Shown: positions 25,416 to 34,214 of the stretch, piece by piece
Position numbering within the stretch: position 1 is the stretch's first letter
Layout of the letters: every line of letters starts with the position of its first letter
DNA from: Veillonellaceae bacterium
Lineage (GTDB): Bacteria; Bacillota; Negativicutes; Veillonellales; Veillonellaceae
NCBI GenBank assembly: GCA_900766245.1
Contig: CAAFUR010000017.1
Span: 1 to 41,059, forward strand
Direction of reading: 5' to 3'
Length of the DNA: 41,059 nt
The notes under the pieces: generated by a model
Seen by the model: only the letters and a program-made list of their open reading frames with translations
Told to the model about the DNA's origin: nothing
Database searches by the model: none
Position numbers and translations under genes: made by a program

Positions 25416-27102
25416 AGATATAATATGGAAGTTCTTTAATGAACGCTTCCACAACTCCTTTCAACACCTCTGGTAAGGCATCAATCGCTGTGCGACCTGT
25501 AGCGCCTTGGAAACGATATCCGCATTCCTTACCTTGAATATAAAAGCCGTCATTATCGCTTGCTAATAAGCGTTCTTCATCAATAAAATATGTTAATTTA
25601 TCTTTATATGGGAAACATGGTTGTACGCAATGACAAGCACAGTTACCACATTCATTACAAGACTCATCAATATGAATAATTAATTTTTTACCATCTACAG
25701 TAATACATTCATTCGTTCTATTTGGACATACACGTACGCAAGTACCACATACAACACGGCATTCATGATTTTTGTCATGAGCTGTTGGGAAACCTGGTTG
25801 CTCTTCGCGTTTTTTCTTAGCAGCTGCAGATTTTTTGTATGTTGGAGCTGTTCCCATTGCCTCCGCAAAAGATTTGATTTCTGTTGGTTTAATTACCTTA
25901 GCAGTATCGTAATCTTCTGCTTCTACTAATTTAGCCAAGTTATCCAATTGGTTATAACCTAAACCTTGTAATAAGGTTGTACATACTGTGATTGGCCAAA
26001 TACCTGTGCGGAATAAAGCTGCAATATTTTTCGCATCTGCACCACCGCTATAAGACATTGGTAAGCGTTCGCCAAATGTTTCACTCAATAATTGAGCTAC
26101 ACCGATAGATAATGGTAATAAGGATTTACCAGACATATACATTTGCTCACCTGGTAATTCTTTTTCGTGAATCGAAACAGGGAATGTATTTGTCAGTTTC
26201 ACACCGAACACTAAACCTTCTTCTTCTGCAATCGTCAACAATCGTTCAATCATTGGCACTGCTTCTTTAAAAGATAAGTCTACTTCAAATTGATGTGCAT
26301 CAAAATCAATATATCCAAATTCTGCTTGATCTAATAATTCTCTTACACGATCATAGCCTAATAATGTTGGATTACATTTTAGATATAAATTTAGATGTTT
26401 TTCTTTCATTAGGTATGTACAAATCGATTCAATTTCGCCTGCAGGACAGCCGTGCATTGTGGATAATGTAATACCTTGGCAAATGTTGTCATCAATATTT
26501 CGAATGTACTCTTCTGTTACATTTTTAAATTGATGTACATTAGCTAATGCCCATTCTTCGCATTCTTTCCAAACTGGTTTAGTACGTGCTGCACGTAAAC
26601 ATTCCATATAGGAATCTACATCTTCACTTTTAATGCCCGCTAAGTTGTAGCCAACACTCATAATAAAGATGAATCCATCTGGATCGCCGATGCCCCATTC
26701 TTTACTAATTAATTTAATAGCAAACCATGCTTTAATGTATTCATCAGCAGCTGCATGGCAATGGTACTCAGAGGACCATTCCACATTGTATGCTTCATCT
26801 TTTGAATAAATACATGGTCTTGGGATACCCAATTCTTCACCGAACATAATTTGTACTGTTTTTAATTCTAAGAATCGGGAACCCCCAACATAGGCTGCTA
26901 CTAAGTTTTGAGCTAATTGAGTATGTGGACCTGCTGCAGGGCCTAATGGATTTTCCAGGTTACGACCAAATAAGGATAACCGTTGATCCGTACCTGTTGT
27001 GTGCATGCGCTCCACATTATATACTCGATTGTGGGTAGCATATTCTGTTAGAATATGGTTCATTAAATGTCCGAAACTTACCGGATACATGATATCGCTC
27101 AT
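25402..27102 (-). CDS. ygfK: Short YgfK-type iron-sulfur oxidoreductase
   Basis: The 566-residue protein matches the N-terminal dihydroorotate-dehydrogenase-like TIM-barrel portion of YgfK (NPLGPAAGPHTQLAQN, LELKTVQ, STMHGCPAGEIESI, YLKCNPTLLGY, SYSGGADAKNI). It ends with two 4Fe-4S motifs (Cys448/452/455/459 and Cys482/485/488/492 with Cys496 before Pro). E. coli YgfK is about 1030 residues and has a GltD-like FAD/NAD(P)H module between these parts; that module is absent here. It presumably reduces a purine-derived ring with electrons from a ferredoxin-like donor. The start at 27102 has AAGGAG at 8-base spacing. Confidence 0.87.
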   Translation of the reverse strand: MSDIMYPVSFGHLMNHILTEYATHNRVYNVERMHTTGTDQRLSLFGRNLENPLGPAAGPHTQLAQNLVAAYVGGSRFLELKTVQIMFGEELGIPRPCIYSKDEAYNVEWSSEYHCHAAADEYIKAWFAIKLISKEWGIGDPDGFIFIMSVGYNLAGIKSEDVDSYMECLRAARTKPVWKECEEWALANVHQFKNVTEEYIRNIDDNICQGITLSTMHGCPAGEIESICTYLMKEKHLNLYLKCNPTLLGYDRVRELLDQAEFGYIDFDAHQFEVDLSFKEAVPMIERLLTIAEEEGLVFGVKLTNTFPVSIHEKELPGEQMYMSGKSLLPLSIGVAQLLSETFGERLPMSYSGGADAKNIAALFRTGIWPITVCTTLLQGLGYNQLDNLAKLVEAEDYDTAKVIKPTEIKSFAEAMGTAPTYKKSAAAKKKREEQPGFPTAHDKNHECRVVCGTCVRVCPNRTNECITVDGKKLIIHIDESCNECGNCACHCVQPCFPYKDKLTYFIDEERLLASDNDGFYIQGKECGYRFQGATGRTAIDALPEVLKGVVEAFIKELPYYIYDTH

Positions 27103-27128
27103 AGTATTCACTCCTTACTGAAAGTGTA

Positions 27129-28457
27129 TTATGGGACTAATCGTTTCCATAAACGATGGGAAATTTGTCGTACTTCTCGTAGCAATTCTTCTTTATTCAT
27201 GCCACATAATTGACGATCTAGCATACGTACCTTACCACCAGAAATAGTTGTAATTACATTAAGACCATTTAGGCCAAATAGTAAATGACCATTAATATTA
27301 TCAGCATGTAAATCTGTTCTAGGAATATAATCTAAAACAATTACATCTGCTTCTGCCCCCGGTGTCAAGGTACCAACTTTTACAGGGAAGAATTTTTCAA
27401 TCATTGCTGGGTTAGTGTTGAATAACATATGTGGAATTTCAGTCCAACCAACATTTGGATGTTGCATGTTATGTTTCACTAAGCAATTTGCTACTTTGTA
27501 GGATTCTAACATATCGCTAGTATATCCATCTGTACCAAGACCCACTGGAATACCTGCTTCCATAAGTTTTAATACATTAGGTGCTCCTACCGCATTACCC
27601 ATATTACTTTCTGGATTATGAGCCACCATGGTGCCAGTTTCAGCTAATACCTTTACTTCACTATCATCTACATGGATACAATGTCCAGCAATCGTTTTTG
27701 GTCCTAGGATGCCATCTTCATGCAAGCGATGCACTGCGCGCATACCATATTTCTCTTGGCTATCTTCTTGATCTGTAGTACCTTCTGCTACATGGATGTG
27801 ATATCCCAAATTGTCTACGTTTTGTTCACGAACATAAGCCAATGTATCTTTACTCAATGTGAAAGATGCATGTAACCCCATCATAGCTGCGATTGTTTCA
27901 GGATTTTCTTTTGCTTCTTTACCAAAGCGTACGTTTTCTGCTACAGCTTTCTCCATTTCCTCTTGTCCATTCCGATCACTTACTTCATAGCACAAGCAAG
28001 AACGAACGCCGAAGTCTTGAGCAACTTCGCTAATAACAGATAAGCTGCCTTCTGTTTCCCCATAACTTGCATGATGGTCAAATATGGAAGTCACACCATT
28101 TTCGATACATGCCATATAGGTCACAATCGCACTTGCCCACACGTCTTCTTTCGCAAGACGCTTATCTAGGTAGAACCACAATCCATCTAAAATTTCTTTA
28201 AAATTTGTTGGGTTATTACCAGGGATATATAATCCGCGGGCTAAGGCAGAATAAATATGGTGATGAGCATTGACAAAACCTGGCATAATCAAGCGCCCAT
28301 GAGCGTTTACTCGATATGCTTTTGGATATTGTTTGCGCAATGTTTCGTATGAGTCTACTGCCACAATTTTAGTGCCATCCATTAGTACCCCACCGTCTTC
28401 AATAATCGGTTGTAATGGATTGCGTGTAACGACAGTTCCTTTTCCTAATAAAATCAT
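27129..28457 (-). CDS. ssnA: SsnA-type aminohydrolase
   Basis: The 442-residue amidohydrolase of the guanine-deaminase/TRZ-like group has the metal site MPGFVNAHHHIYSALARG, later GLHASFTL, YHIHVAEG, AGHCIHVDDSE and GLGTDGYTSDM. Its length and internal GNNPTNFKEILDGLWFYLDKRL match SsnA, which accompanies ygfK, arcC and ygeW in purine catabolic clusters. It probably deaminates or opens a purine-derived intermediate; the exact substrate is not readable from the sequence. AAGGAG precedes the ATG. Confidence 0.9.
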   Translation of the reverse strand: MILLGKGTVVTRNPLQPIIEDGGVLMDGTKIVAVDSYETLRKQYPKAYRVNAHGRLIMPGFVNAHHHIYSALARGLYIPGNNPTNFKEILDGLWFYLDKRLAKEDVWASAIVTYMACIENGVTSIFDHHASYGETEGSLSVISEVAQDFGVRSCLCYEVSDRNGQEEMEKAVAENVRFGKEAKENPETIAAMMGLHASFTLSKDTLAYVREQNVDNLGYHIHVAEGTTDQEDSQEKYGMRAVHRLHEDGILGPKTIAGHCIHVDDSEVKVLAETGTMVAHNPESNMGNAVGAPNVLKLMEAGIPVGLGTDGYTSDMLESYKVANCLVKHNMQHPNVGWTEIPHMLFNTNPAMIEKFFPVKVGTLTPGAEADVIVLDYIPRTDLHADNINGHLLFGLNGLNVITTISGGKVRMLDRQLCGMNKEELLREVRQISHRLWKRLVP

Positions 28458-28504
28458 AGATAGGCTCCTTTCTATGAAAAACAGTATTCAATGAAATACT
28501 ACTA

Positions 28505-29440
28505 TTATAATTCGATGTGAGTGCCTGTTTTTCCTTCAATACCTTCTCTAGATTTTTCTAGTTGTGTGATAATTGCTTTTCTACCTGGTTTCGATTTAGC
28601 AAATGCCACTGCTGCTTCCATTTTTGGTTTCATAGAACCTGCTGCAAATTCACCATTGTCGATATGTTTTTGCGCTTCTTCTACTGTAATATGTTCTAAC
28701 CATTGTTGGTTTTCTTTACCATAGTTAATCGCTGCTTTTTCAATAGCTGTTAAGATAATCAATACATCAGCATCAACTTCTTGTGCTAATAAGCTACTAG
28801 TCCAGTCTTTATCGATAACTGCAGAGGCACCTGTTAAGTGATTTCCATTGCGAACTACAGGGATACCGCCACCACCGCAAGCGATGACTAATTCATGACC
28901 AATTAAGCCTTTGATAGCTTGTAATTCAATGATTTCTTTTGGAGCTGGAGATGCTACTACACGGCGATAGCCACGACCTGCATCTTCTTTTACCACATAA
29001 TCATATTGGTTCACTGCATGTACAGCTTCTTCTTTTGTCATAAAGTGACCAATTGGTTTTGTTGGATCTAAGAATGCTGGATCATCTGCATCTACACGAA
29101 CTTGTGTAACCATTGTTGTAACAGGTAGATCTGTAATACCTCTGTTCAGCAACTCTTCTCGCAATGCATTTTGTAAATCATATCCGATATATGCTTGGCT
29201 CATGGCTACGCATACAGATAGTGGAGTATTAGGTTGATCTTTTACTTCTCTTGTCAATGCAGCCATAGCATTATTGATCATACCGATTTGAGGCCCATTA
29301 CCATGGGTAACGATAACATCACAATCTGCTTCGATTAAATCTACGATTGCTTTCGATGTTTCTTTTACTGCAATCATTTGTTCTGGTAATGTATTACCTA
29401 GGGCATTGCCCCCTAAAGCGATAACAACACGTTTTTTCAT
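28505..29440 (-). CDS. arcC: Carbamate kinase
   Basis: The 311-residue enzyme of usual length makes ATP from carbamoyl phosphate and ADP. Motifs are VVIALGGNALGN at the N-terminus, VTHGNGPQIG, PTKPIGHFMTKEEA, ACGGGGIPVV and AVIDKDWTSSLLA, with AAGSMKPKMEAAVAF at the C-terminus. Directly after ygeW and before ssnA, it would capture energy from carbamoyl phosphate released from ureido compounds rather than from citrulline; no arginine deiminase genes are present. A terminator-like hairpin (29494-29522) lies just upstream, so it may be expressed at a lower level or from its own promoter. Confidence 0.95.
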   Translation of the reverse strand: MKKRVVIALGGNALGNTLPEQMIAVKETSKAIVDLIEADCDVIVTHGNGPQIGMINNAMAALTREVKDQPNTPLSVCVAMSQAYIGYDLQNALREELLNRGITDLPVTTMVTQVRVDADDPAFLDPTKPIGHFMTKEEAVHAVNQYDYVVKEDAGRGYRRVVASPAPKEIIELQAIKGLIGHELVIACGGGGIPVVRNGNHLTGASAVIDKDWTSSLLAQEVDADVLIILTAIEKAAINYGKENQQWLEHITVEEAQKHIDNGEFAAGSMKPKMEAAVAFAKSKPGRKAIITQLEKSREGIEGKTGTHIEL

Positions 29441-29493
29441 AGGGTACCTCTCTATGGTTTCTATATTCCTAACTACTTTGTAGGGATTAAAAT

Positions 29494-29522
29494 AAGGGAC
29501 TGTCTGAACAGACAGCCCCTTT
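29494..29522 (-). terminator. Terminator-like hairpin between ygeW and arcC
   Basis: CTGTCTG-AA-CAGACAG, extended by GGG/CCC, is followed in the minus direction by TTATTTTAA. The stem is strong and the T tract imperfect, so it probably gives partial termination inside the operon. Confidence 0.6.
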
Positions 29523-29526
29523 GCTC

Positions 29527-30720
29527 TTAGCGGAGAACTCTTTCTGTTCCCTTTTCTTCTAGCTCTTTCAATAATTCTACTGGATTTTCAAATTTGCTTA
29601 ATAAAATCATAGCAGCAATTACATATGGTTTATAGCTCGCTTCTTTGTAAAGAGGTACACGATAACGATCAAATACGGATGCGTCAACTTCACCTTCTTC
29701 ACAGCTTACGCCAGTGATATCAGCTGGTAAGCAATGTAAGTATAATGCTTTACCGTCTTTTGTAAGACTCATCATATCTTCTGTGCAAGCCCAATCTTTA
29801 TGTTGTGCATTTTGTTCTAATAAACGACCTTCTAATTCTTTAATGCCTGCTGTATCGCCTTTGCCATATAAGTCAGTTCTTTCTTCCATTGCTGCGAAAG
29901 GTGCCCAGGATTTAGGGTATACAATATCAGCATCTTTGAAAGCTTCTTTCATGTCGTTTGTACGTTTGAAAGATCCGCCACTAGCTTGTGCTTGTTTTTT
30001 AGCAACTTCTTCAACTTCTGGCATTACTTCGTATCCTTCTGGATGCGCTAATACAACTTCCATACCTAAACGAGTGAATAAACCGATAGCACCTTGTGGT
30101 ACGGAAAGAGGTTTACCATAGGATGGGGAGTATGCCCAAGTCATAGCCACTTTTTTACCTTTTAAGTTTTCAAGTCCACCAAATTCATTGATAAGGTGAG
30201 CCGTATCAGCCATCAATTGTGTTGGATGGTCAATATCACATTGTAAGTTTACCAATGTAGGACGTTGTTCTAATACGCCGTCTTTATGGCCTTCTTCTAC
30301 TGCATCAGCTACTGCATGCATGTATGCATTACCTTTACCGATATACATATCATCACGGATACCGATGATGTCAGCCATGAAGGAGATCATATTCGCTGTT
30401 TCACGTACAGTTTCGCCATGAGCGATTTGAGATTTTCCTTCATCTAAGTCTTGTACTTCTAAACCTAATAAGTTACAAGCAGATGCGAAGGAGAAACGAG
30501 TACGAGTGGAGTTATCACGGAATAAGGAGATACCAAGGCCACTGTCGAATACTTTTGTAGAGATATTGCGCTCACGCAATGCACGTAATGCATCAGCTAC
30601 AGCCCAAACAGCTTGTAATTCGTCGTCTGTTTTTTCCCAAGTCAAGAAGAAGTCATTGTTGTACATGTTTTTTGTGTCTAACTTAGCTAATGCGTCTACA
30701 CATTTTTTGAAATCTGCCAT
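29527..30720 (-). CDS. ygeW: YgeW-type knotted carbamoyltransferase
   Basis: The 397-residue protein has the carbamoyl-phosphate loop FRDNSTRTRFSFASA (STRTR at 71-75), DIDHPTQLMAD (HPTQ at 165-168), TWAYSPSYGKPLSVPQG and HCLPADITGVSCEEGEV, matching YgeW. The family belongs to the aspartate/ornithine carbamoyltransferases. In this setting it likely works in the phosphorolytic direction, removing a carbamoyl group from a ureido compound related to 2,3-diaminopropionate and giving carbamoyl phosphate for ArcC. GAGGTG precedes the start. Confidence 0.92.
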   Translation of the reverse strand: MADFKKCVDALAKLDTKNMYNNDFFLTWEKTDDELQAVWAVADALRALRERNISTKVFDSGLGISLFRDNSTRTRFSFASACNLLGLEVQDLDEGKSQIAHGETVRETANMISFMADIIGIRDDMYIGKGNAYMHAVADAVEEGHKDGVLEQRPTLVNLQCDIDHPTQLMADTAHLINEFGGLENLKGKKVAMTWAYSPSYGKPLSVPQGAIGLFTRLGMEVVLAHPEGYEVMPEVEEVAKKQAQASGGSFKRTNDMKEAFKDADIVYPKSWAPFAAMEERTDLYGKGDTAGIKELEGRLLEQNAQHKDWACTEDMMSLTKDGKALYLHCLPADITGVSCEEGEVDASVFDRYRVPLYKEASYKPYVIAAMILLSKFENPVELLKELEEKGTERVLR

Positions 30721-30765
30721 TTTTGCACCTCATTAATAATTTATAGCTTTATAAAATGTAAACTA

Positions 30766-32073
30766 TTATTTGCAATAGTTTGTAGGTAAGATTGCATATA
30801 CTGCTGCACATGTTACAAGGTCTTGTTTCCATGTGATTTCGTTAGGAGCATGTGCTTGTGCTTCTGCGCCAGGACCGAAACCGATGCAAGGAATACCATT
30901 ACGTCCCATGATGGATACGCCATTTGTAGAGAATGTCCATTTATCAGTTAATGGGCGAGCTTTACGTTCTGCCAATGTAACTTCTGCACCAATACGTTCT
31001 GTACCGTATAAGGAGATGTAAGATTCTTCTAACGCTTTTGTTACTTTATGATCTTTAGGAATTACCCATGTTGGGAAGTAACATTCAATCGGATATGTTA
31101 AACCAGTCCAGGATGGACGAGCATATTCGTACATAGATACTTTTGCACCATGTGCTTTCACAGCTGGTAAATCTTCAATTTCTTTTAAGCAGCTTTGCCA
31201 TGTTTCGCCTGCAGTCATACGACGGTCAAGAGATACTGCGCAAGAGTCTGCTACTGCACAACGACTCGGAGAAGTGTAGAAAATTTGGGAAGTTGTTACT
31301 GTACCACGGCCCAAGAAACGAGCTTCTTCATAATGGTCAGGGTTGAATTTTGGATCCAACATTTTTTCCAAGCCTTTAACGCGAGTGCTTTCAGTAGAGT
31401 TATTTGCATTTAATGCACGAACATCTTGTAAAATGTCAGCCATTTTGTAGATGGCATTGTCACCACGATCTGGTGCAGAACCATGGCAAGATACACCTTC
31501 TACATCGATACGAATTTCCATACGACCACGTTGACCACGATAGATACCGCCATCAGTTGGTTCTGTGGACACTACGAATTCTGGACGAATGCCACGTTCT
31601 TTAATAATGTATTCCCAGCACAATCCGTCGCAATCTTCTTCTTGTACTGTACCAACTACTAATACACGATATTTATCATTCAATAAACCTAAGTCTTTCA
31701 TGATTTTTGCACCGTATACTGCGGATACGATACCACCTAATTGGTCAGATACGCCACGGCCACCGATTTCAGTATCGCTTTCAAATCCTTCATATGGATC
31801 AAAGTTCCAGTTATCACGGTTGCCGATACCTACTGTATCAATATGACCGTCAAAAGCAATCAATGTTTTACCAGTTCCCATATAGCCAAGAATATTACCC
31901 ATAGGATCCACTTCAACTTCATCGAATCCTAAATCTTTCATTTCTTTTTCAATGCGGCGAACGTGTTGTTCTTCTTCTGCACTTTCACCAGGGAATGCGA
32001 CGATTTCTCTTAAAAATTTTGTCATCGCTGGTCCATAAGCTTCTGCTGCTTTTTTTACTGCTTGTAAATCCAT
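30766..32073 (-). CDS. ygeY: YgeY-type M20 metallohydrolase
   Basis: The 435-residue M20/M28-fold hydrolase has FDGHIDTVGIG and the catalytic pair around QEEDCDGLCWEYI. HGSAPDRGDNAIYKM lies in the dimerisation domain, and the end is FGPGAEAQAHAPNE. It resembles YgeY, usually encoded between ygeX and ygeW. It would hydrolyse an amide or ureide intermediate. The start at 32073 (MDLQAV) is set by GGAGG at 8-base spacing; the ATG two codons earlier is too close and the farther one contains the ribosome site itself. Confidence 0.9.
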   Translation of the reverse strand: MDLQAVKKAAEAYGPAMTKFLREIVAFPGESAEEEQHVRRIEKEMKDLGFDEVEVDPMGNILGYMGTGKTLIAFDGHIDTVGIGNRDNWNFDPYEGFESDTEIGGRGVSDQLGGIVSAVYGAKIMKDLGLLNDKYRVLVVGTVQEEDCDGLCWEYIIKERGIRPEFVVSTEPTDGGIYRGQRGRMEIRIDVEGVSCHGSAPDRGDNAIYKMADILQDVRALNANNSTESTRVKGLEKMLDPKFNPDHYEEARFLGRGTVTTSQIFYTSPSRCAVADSCAVSLDRRMTAGETWQSCLKEIEDLPAVKAHGAKVSMYEYARPSWTGLTYPIECYFPTWVIPKDHKVTKALEESYISLYGTERIGAEVTLAERKARPLTDKWTFSTNGVSIMGRNGIPCIGFGPGAEAQAHAPNEITWKQDLVTCAAVYAILPTNYCK

Positions 32074-32142
32074 TACCATTTCCTCCTTAAACACACATAT
32101 ACATAAAAGTTAAAGTTAACTGTATATGACTACTTGGTTATA

Positions 32143-33351
32143 TTAAAATTTTCCTTGCCATACGATTTCTTGATAACGTGTTGGATCTGTATCCCCTTCT
32201 GTGGAGAAACATAGAACTTTGGAGTCTTTTGTAAGGTCTAAGTCTTCACGTAAATCTTTATATTCATCCATTGTCATAGCGGCTGCTACTAAACCAAATG
32301 GTACGGCACCAGATTCACCAGATGTAATGCTTGCATCGCCTTTGATAGGAGCTGCACTCATGCGCATACCTAGGGATGCTACCCAGTCTGGAGCGGATAC
32401 GAATACGTCCACATGATTTTTTAAGATGTCCCAAGAGATTGTATTTGGCTCACCGCAAGCTAACCCTGCCATGATAGTTTGTAAATCACCACCAACAATG
32501 CGCAAGTTTCCATCGCCTGCTTTAGCACCTTTGTATAAGCAGTCTGCTGCGGATGCTTCTACAACAACAATTTTTGGTTTCACAGGAGCATCTTTATAAC
32601 GGTTTACTACATAACCAGTCACAGCACCTGCTAAGGAACCAACGCCAGCTTGTACGATAACATGTGTTGGTACATCCACGCCTGCTTTTTCTAGTTGTTC
32701 AGTAGCTTCTAATGCCATTGTGCCATAGCCTTGCATGATCCATGCTGGAATTTCTTCATAGCCATCCCAAGCTGTATCTTGGATAACAACACCATGGTTT
32801 ACTTTTTTAGATTCTGCTGTAGCTAATCGTACGCAATCATCGTAATTCATTTCTTCAATCGTAACTGTTGCACCTTCTGCTGCAATATTTTGTTTACGAG
32901 TTTCTGTAGAACCTTTTGGCATGAATACTACAGATTTTTGACCCAATTTATTAGCTGCCCATGCTACGCCACGACCGTGATTACCATCTGTAGCCGTAAA
33001 GAATGTAGCTTGACCAAATTCATCACGTAATTCTTTAGATGTTAATACAGAGTATGGTAACTCAGATACTTCTTTGCCTAATTCTTGTGCCACGAATTTA
33101 GCAATTGCATAGGATCCACCCAATACTTTGAAAGCATTCAATCCAAAGCGGTAAGATTCATCCTTGATGAATAATCTGTTCAATCCTAAATGCTCTGCCA
33201 TACGTGGTAATTCAGTTAATGGTGTTTCTTCATATTGTGGGAAGCTTTTATGAAATTCCCTTACACCTTCACTTGATTTCACACTCATAATATGCGTATT
33301 TAGGTCCTCAGACCCAGGCATATTATTTTTCACCCATTGAATCCGTTCCAT
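32143..33351 (-). CDS. ygeX: Diaminopropionate ammonia-lyase
   Basis: The 402-residue fold-type II PLP enzyme converts 2,3-diaminopropionate to pyruvate and two ammonia. The PLP lysine is in RFGLNAFKVLGGSYA (Lys75). TDGNHGRGVAWAA and QAGVGSLAGAVTGY (phosphate-binding loop) are clear, as is SGESGAVPFGL. Its ribosome site GAGGAGGAAT lies inside the regulator gene, and the two coding regions overlap by 29 bases. It is the expected last step of the ureide pathway and links purine breakdown to pyruvate. Confidence 0.94.
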   Translation of the reverse strand: MERIQWVKNNMPGSEDLNTHIMSVKSSEGVREFHKSFPQYEETPLTELPRMAEHLGLNRLFIKDESYRFGLNAFKVLGGSYAIAKFVAQELGKEVSELPYSVLTSKELRDEFGQATFFTATDGNHGRGVAWAANKLGQKSVVFMPKGSTETRKQNIAAEGATVTIEEMNYDDCVRLATAESKKVNHGVVIQDTAWDGYEEIPAWIMQGYGTMALEATEQLEKAGVDVPTHVIVQAGVGSLAGAVTGYVVNRYKDAPVKPKIVVVEASAADCLYKGAKAGDGNLRIVGGDLQTIMAGLACGEPNTISWDILKNHVDVFVSAPDWVASLGMRMSAAPIKGDASITSGESGAVPFGLVAAAMTMDEYKDLREDLDLTKDSKVLCFSTEGDTDPTRYQEIVWQGKF

Positions 33352-33994
33352 GTAATTCCTCCTCTTCTTTCACCTGATTTAGGTCATTATATAAAGTAAA
33401 TTTAGAAACGTTGAAATATTCCGATATTTTATCAGATGCCTTTGAAATCAAAAAAGCGCCTTGGCAATATAAATATCGTATTGCTTCCAGACGCTCATTC
33501 TTATTCATTAAATGTGCTGGTCGCCCTACTACTTTTTCAGCTTGAGATAACATATCGCTCAACAAATCGCTAACAGATGTAACAATTCGTTCTCCTTTTG
33601 TTTCCCACGCTCGATTACTGGATGTAATAATCCGATCTAACGAGTTTTGCAATGTAATAAAATCAGTAATATCATAGTTGATACACAATAAATACTGTAA
33701 TTTATCATTATCATCACGTATATACATTGTCGTCGATCGAAGAACCCTTCCATCTTTGGTTCGTGTAAGATAAGCTTGTTTACCCTGACACTGACCATCG
33801 TCATTTCGTATCGCATCTAGTACTGCATGCGAGGCGCCATCACCTACATTTCGGTTAGAAATATCCCCGTGCTCAATATACACAATAGAACTCTCTAATG
33901 TCTCTATTTGCACGTCGTGAATTAACACTTCACATGAAGCTCCAAATTGTGTCGCAATACCATGCGCAATTACCTTTAATTGTTCTAATTTCAT
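33323..33994 (-). CDS. YheO/DauR-type transcriptional regulator
   Basis: The 223-residue protein has a YheO-like PAS domain in the first 110 residues (IATQFGASCEVLIHDV, QAYLTRTKDGRVLRSTTMYIRD). A C-terminal helix-turn-helix lies at residues 160-210 (NERLEAIRYLYCQGAFLISKASDKISEYFNVSKFTLYNDL). This is the architecture of DauR, a regulator of D-amino-acid catabolism. It is the first gene of the purine/ureide operon. Four identical-pattern palindromes bracket its promoter, and one touches its ribosome-binding site, so it is probably autoregulated and controls the operon in response to a pathway metabolite. Confidence 0.88.
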   Translation of the reverse strand: MKLEQLKVIAHGIATQFGASCEVLIHDVQIETLESSIVYIEHGDISNRNVGDGASHAVLDAIRNDDGQCQGKQAYLTRTKDGRVLRSTTMYIRDDNDKLQYLLCINYDITDFITLQNSLDRIITSSNRAWETKGERIVTSVSDLLSDMLSQAEKVVGRPAHLMNKNERLEAIRYLYCQGAFLISKASDKISEYFNVSKFTLYNDLNQVKEEEELHGTDSMGEK

Positions 33995-34002
33995 ACTTGT
34001 CT

Positions 34003-34039
34003 CCTAACTATTATTTAGGCTTTCTAACAATTTATTAGG
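34003..34039. promoter_or_regulatory. Downstream pair of 17-bp operators
   Basis: CCTAACTATTATTTAGG (34003-34019) and TCTAACAATTTATTAGG (34023-34039) both fit YCTAA-N7-TTAGG and start 20 bp apart, about two helical turns. They lie in the leader just after the expected start site, and the first overlaps the regulator's AGGAG site. Confidence 0.72.
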
Positions 34040-34048
34040 TATGCCCTT

Positions 34049-34077
34049 ATTATAGCACTGTCATATCTATAATTCAA
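34049..34077 (-). promoter_or_regulatory. Promoter of the regulator and purine operon
   Basis: -35 TTGAAT (34072-34077) and -10 TATAAT (34049-34054) have a 17-bp spacer and an extended TGC before the -10. It is bracketed by operator pairs at 34003-34039 and 34085-34121. Confidence 0.78.
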
Positions 34078-34084
34078 CACTTTT

Positions 34085-34121
34085 TCTAAATATTTTTTAG
34101 GTTTTCTAATTTTTTGTTAGG
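34085..34121. promoter_or_regulatory. Upstream pair of 17-bp operators
   Basis: TCTAAATATTTTTTAGG (34085-34101) and TCTAATTTTTTGTTAGG (34105-34121) follow YCTAA-N7-TTAGG with the same 20-bp pitch as the downstream pair. They lie just upstream of the -35 box. Confidence 0.72.
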
Positions 34122-34154
34122 TGATATTTTTCACAGCCTAGATATATAAAAAAG

Positions 34155-34193
34155 ATAGAGGTAGGTTGAGTCAACACTTCAACCTACCTCTAT
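34155..34193 (-). terminator. Terminator of the malic enzyme operon
   Basis: A perfect 15-bp stem (34155-34169 with 34179-34193) is followed in the minus direction by CTTTTTT. Confidence 0.85.
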
Positions 34194-34214
34194 ACTATAT
34201 AAGAGTCCTTTATC

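Noticed and set aside
25416..25454. TTG start extending the hydantoinase by 13 residues
   Set aside because: The ribosome site abuts the TTG with no spacing; the ATG at 25415 begins at the normal family position.
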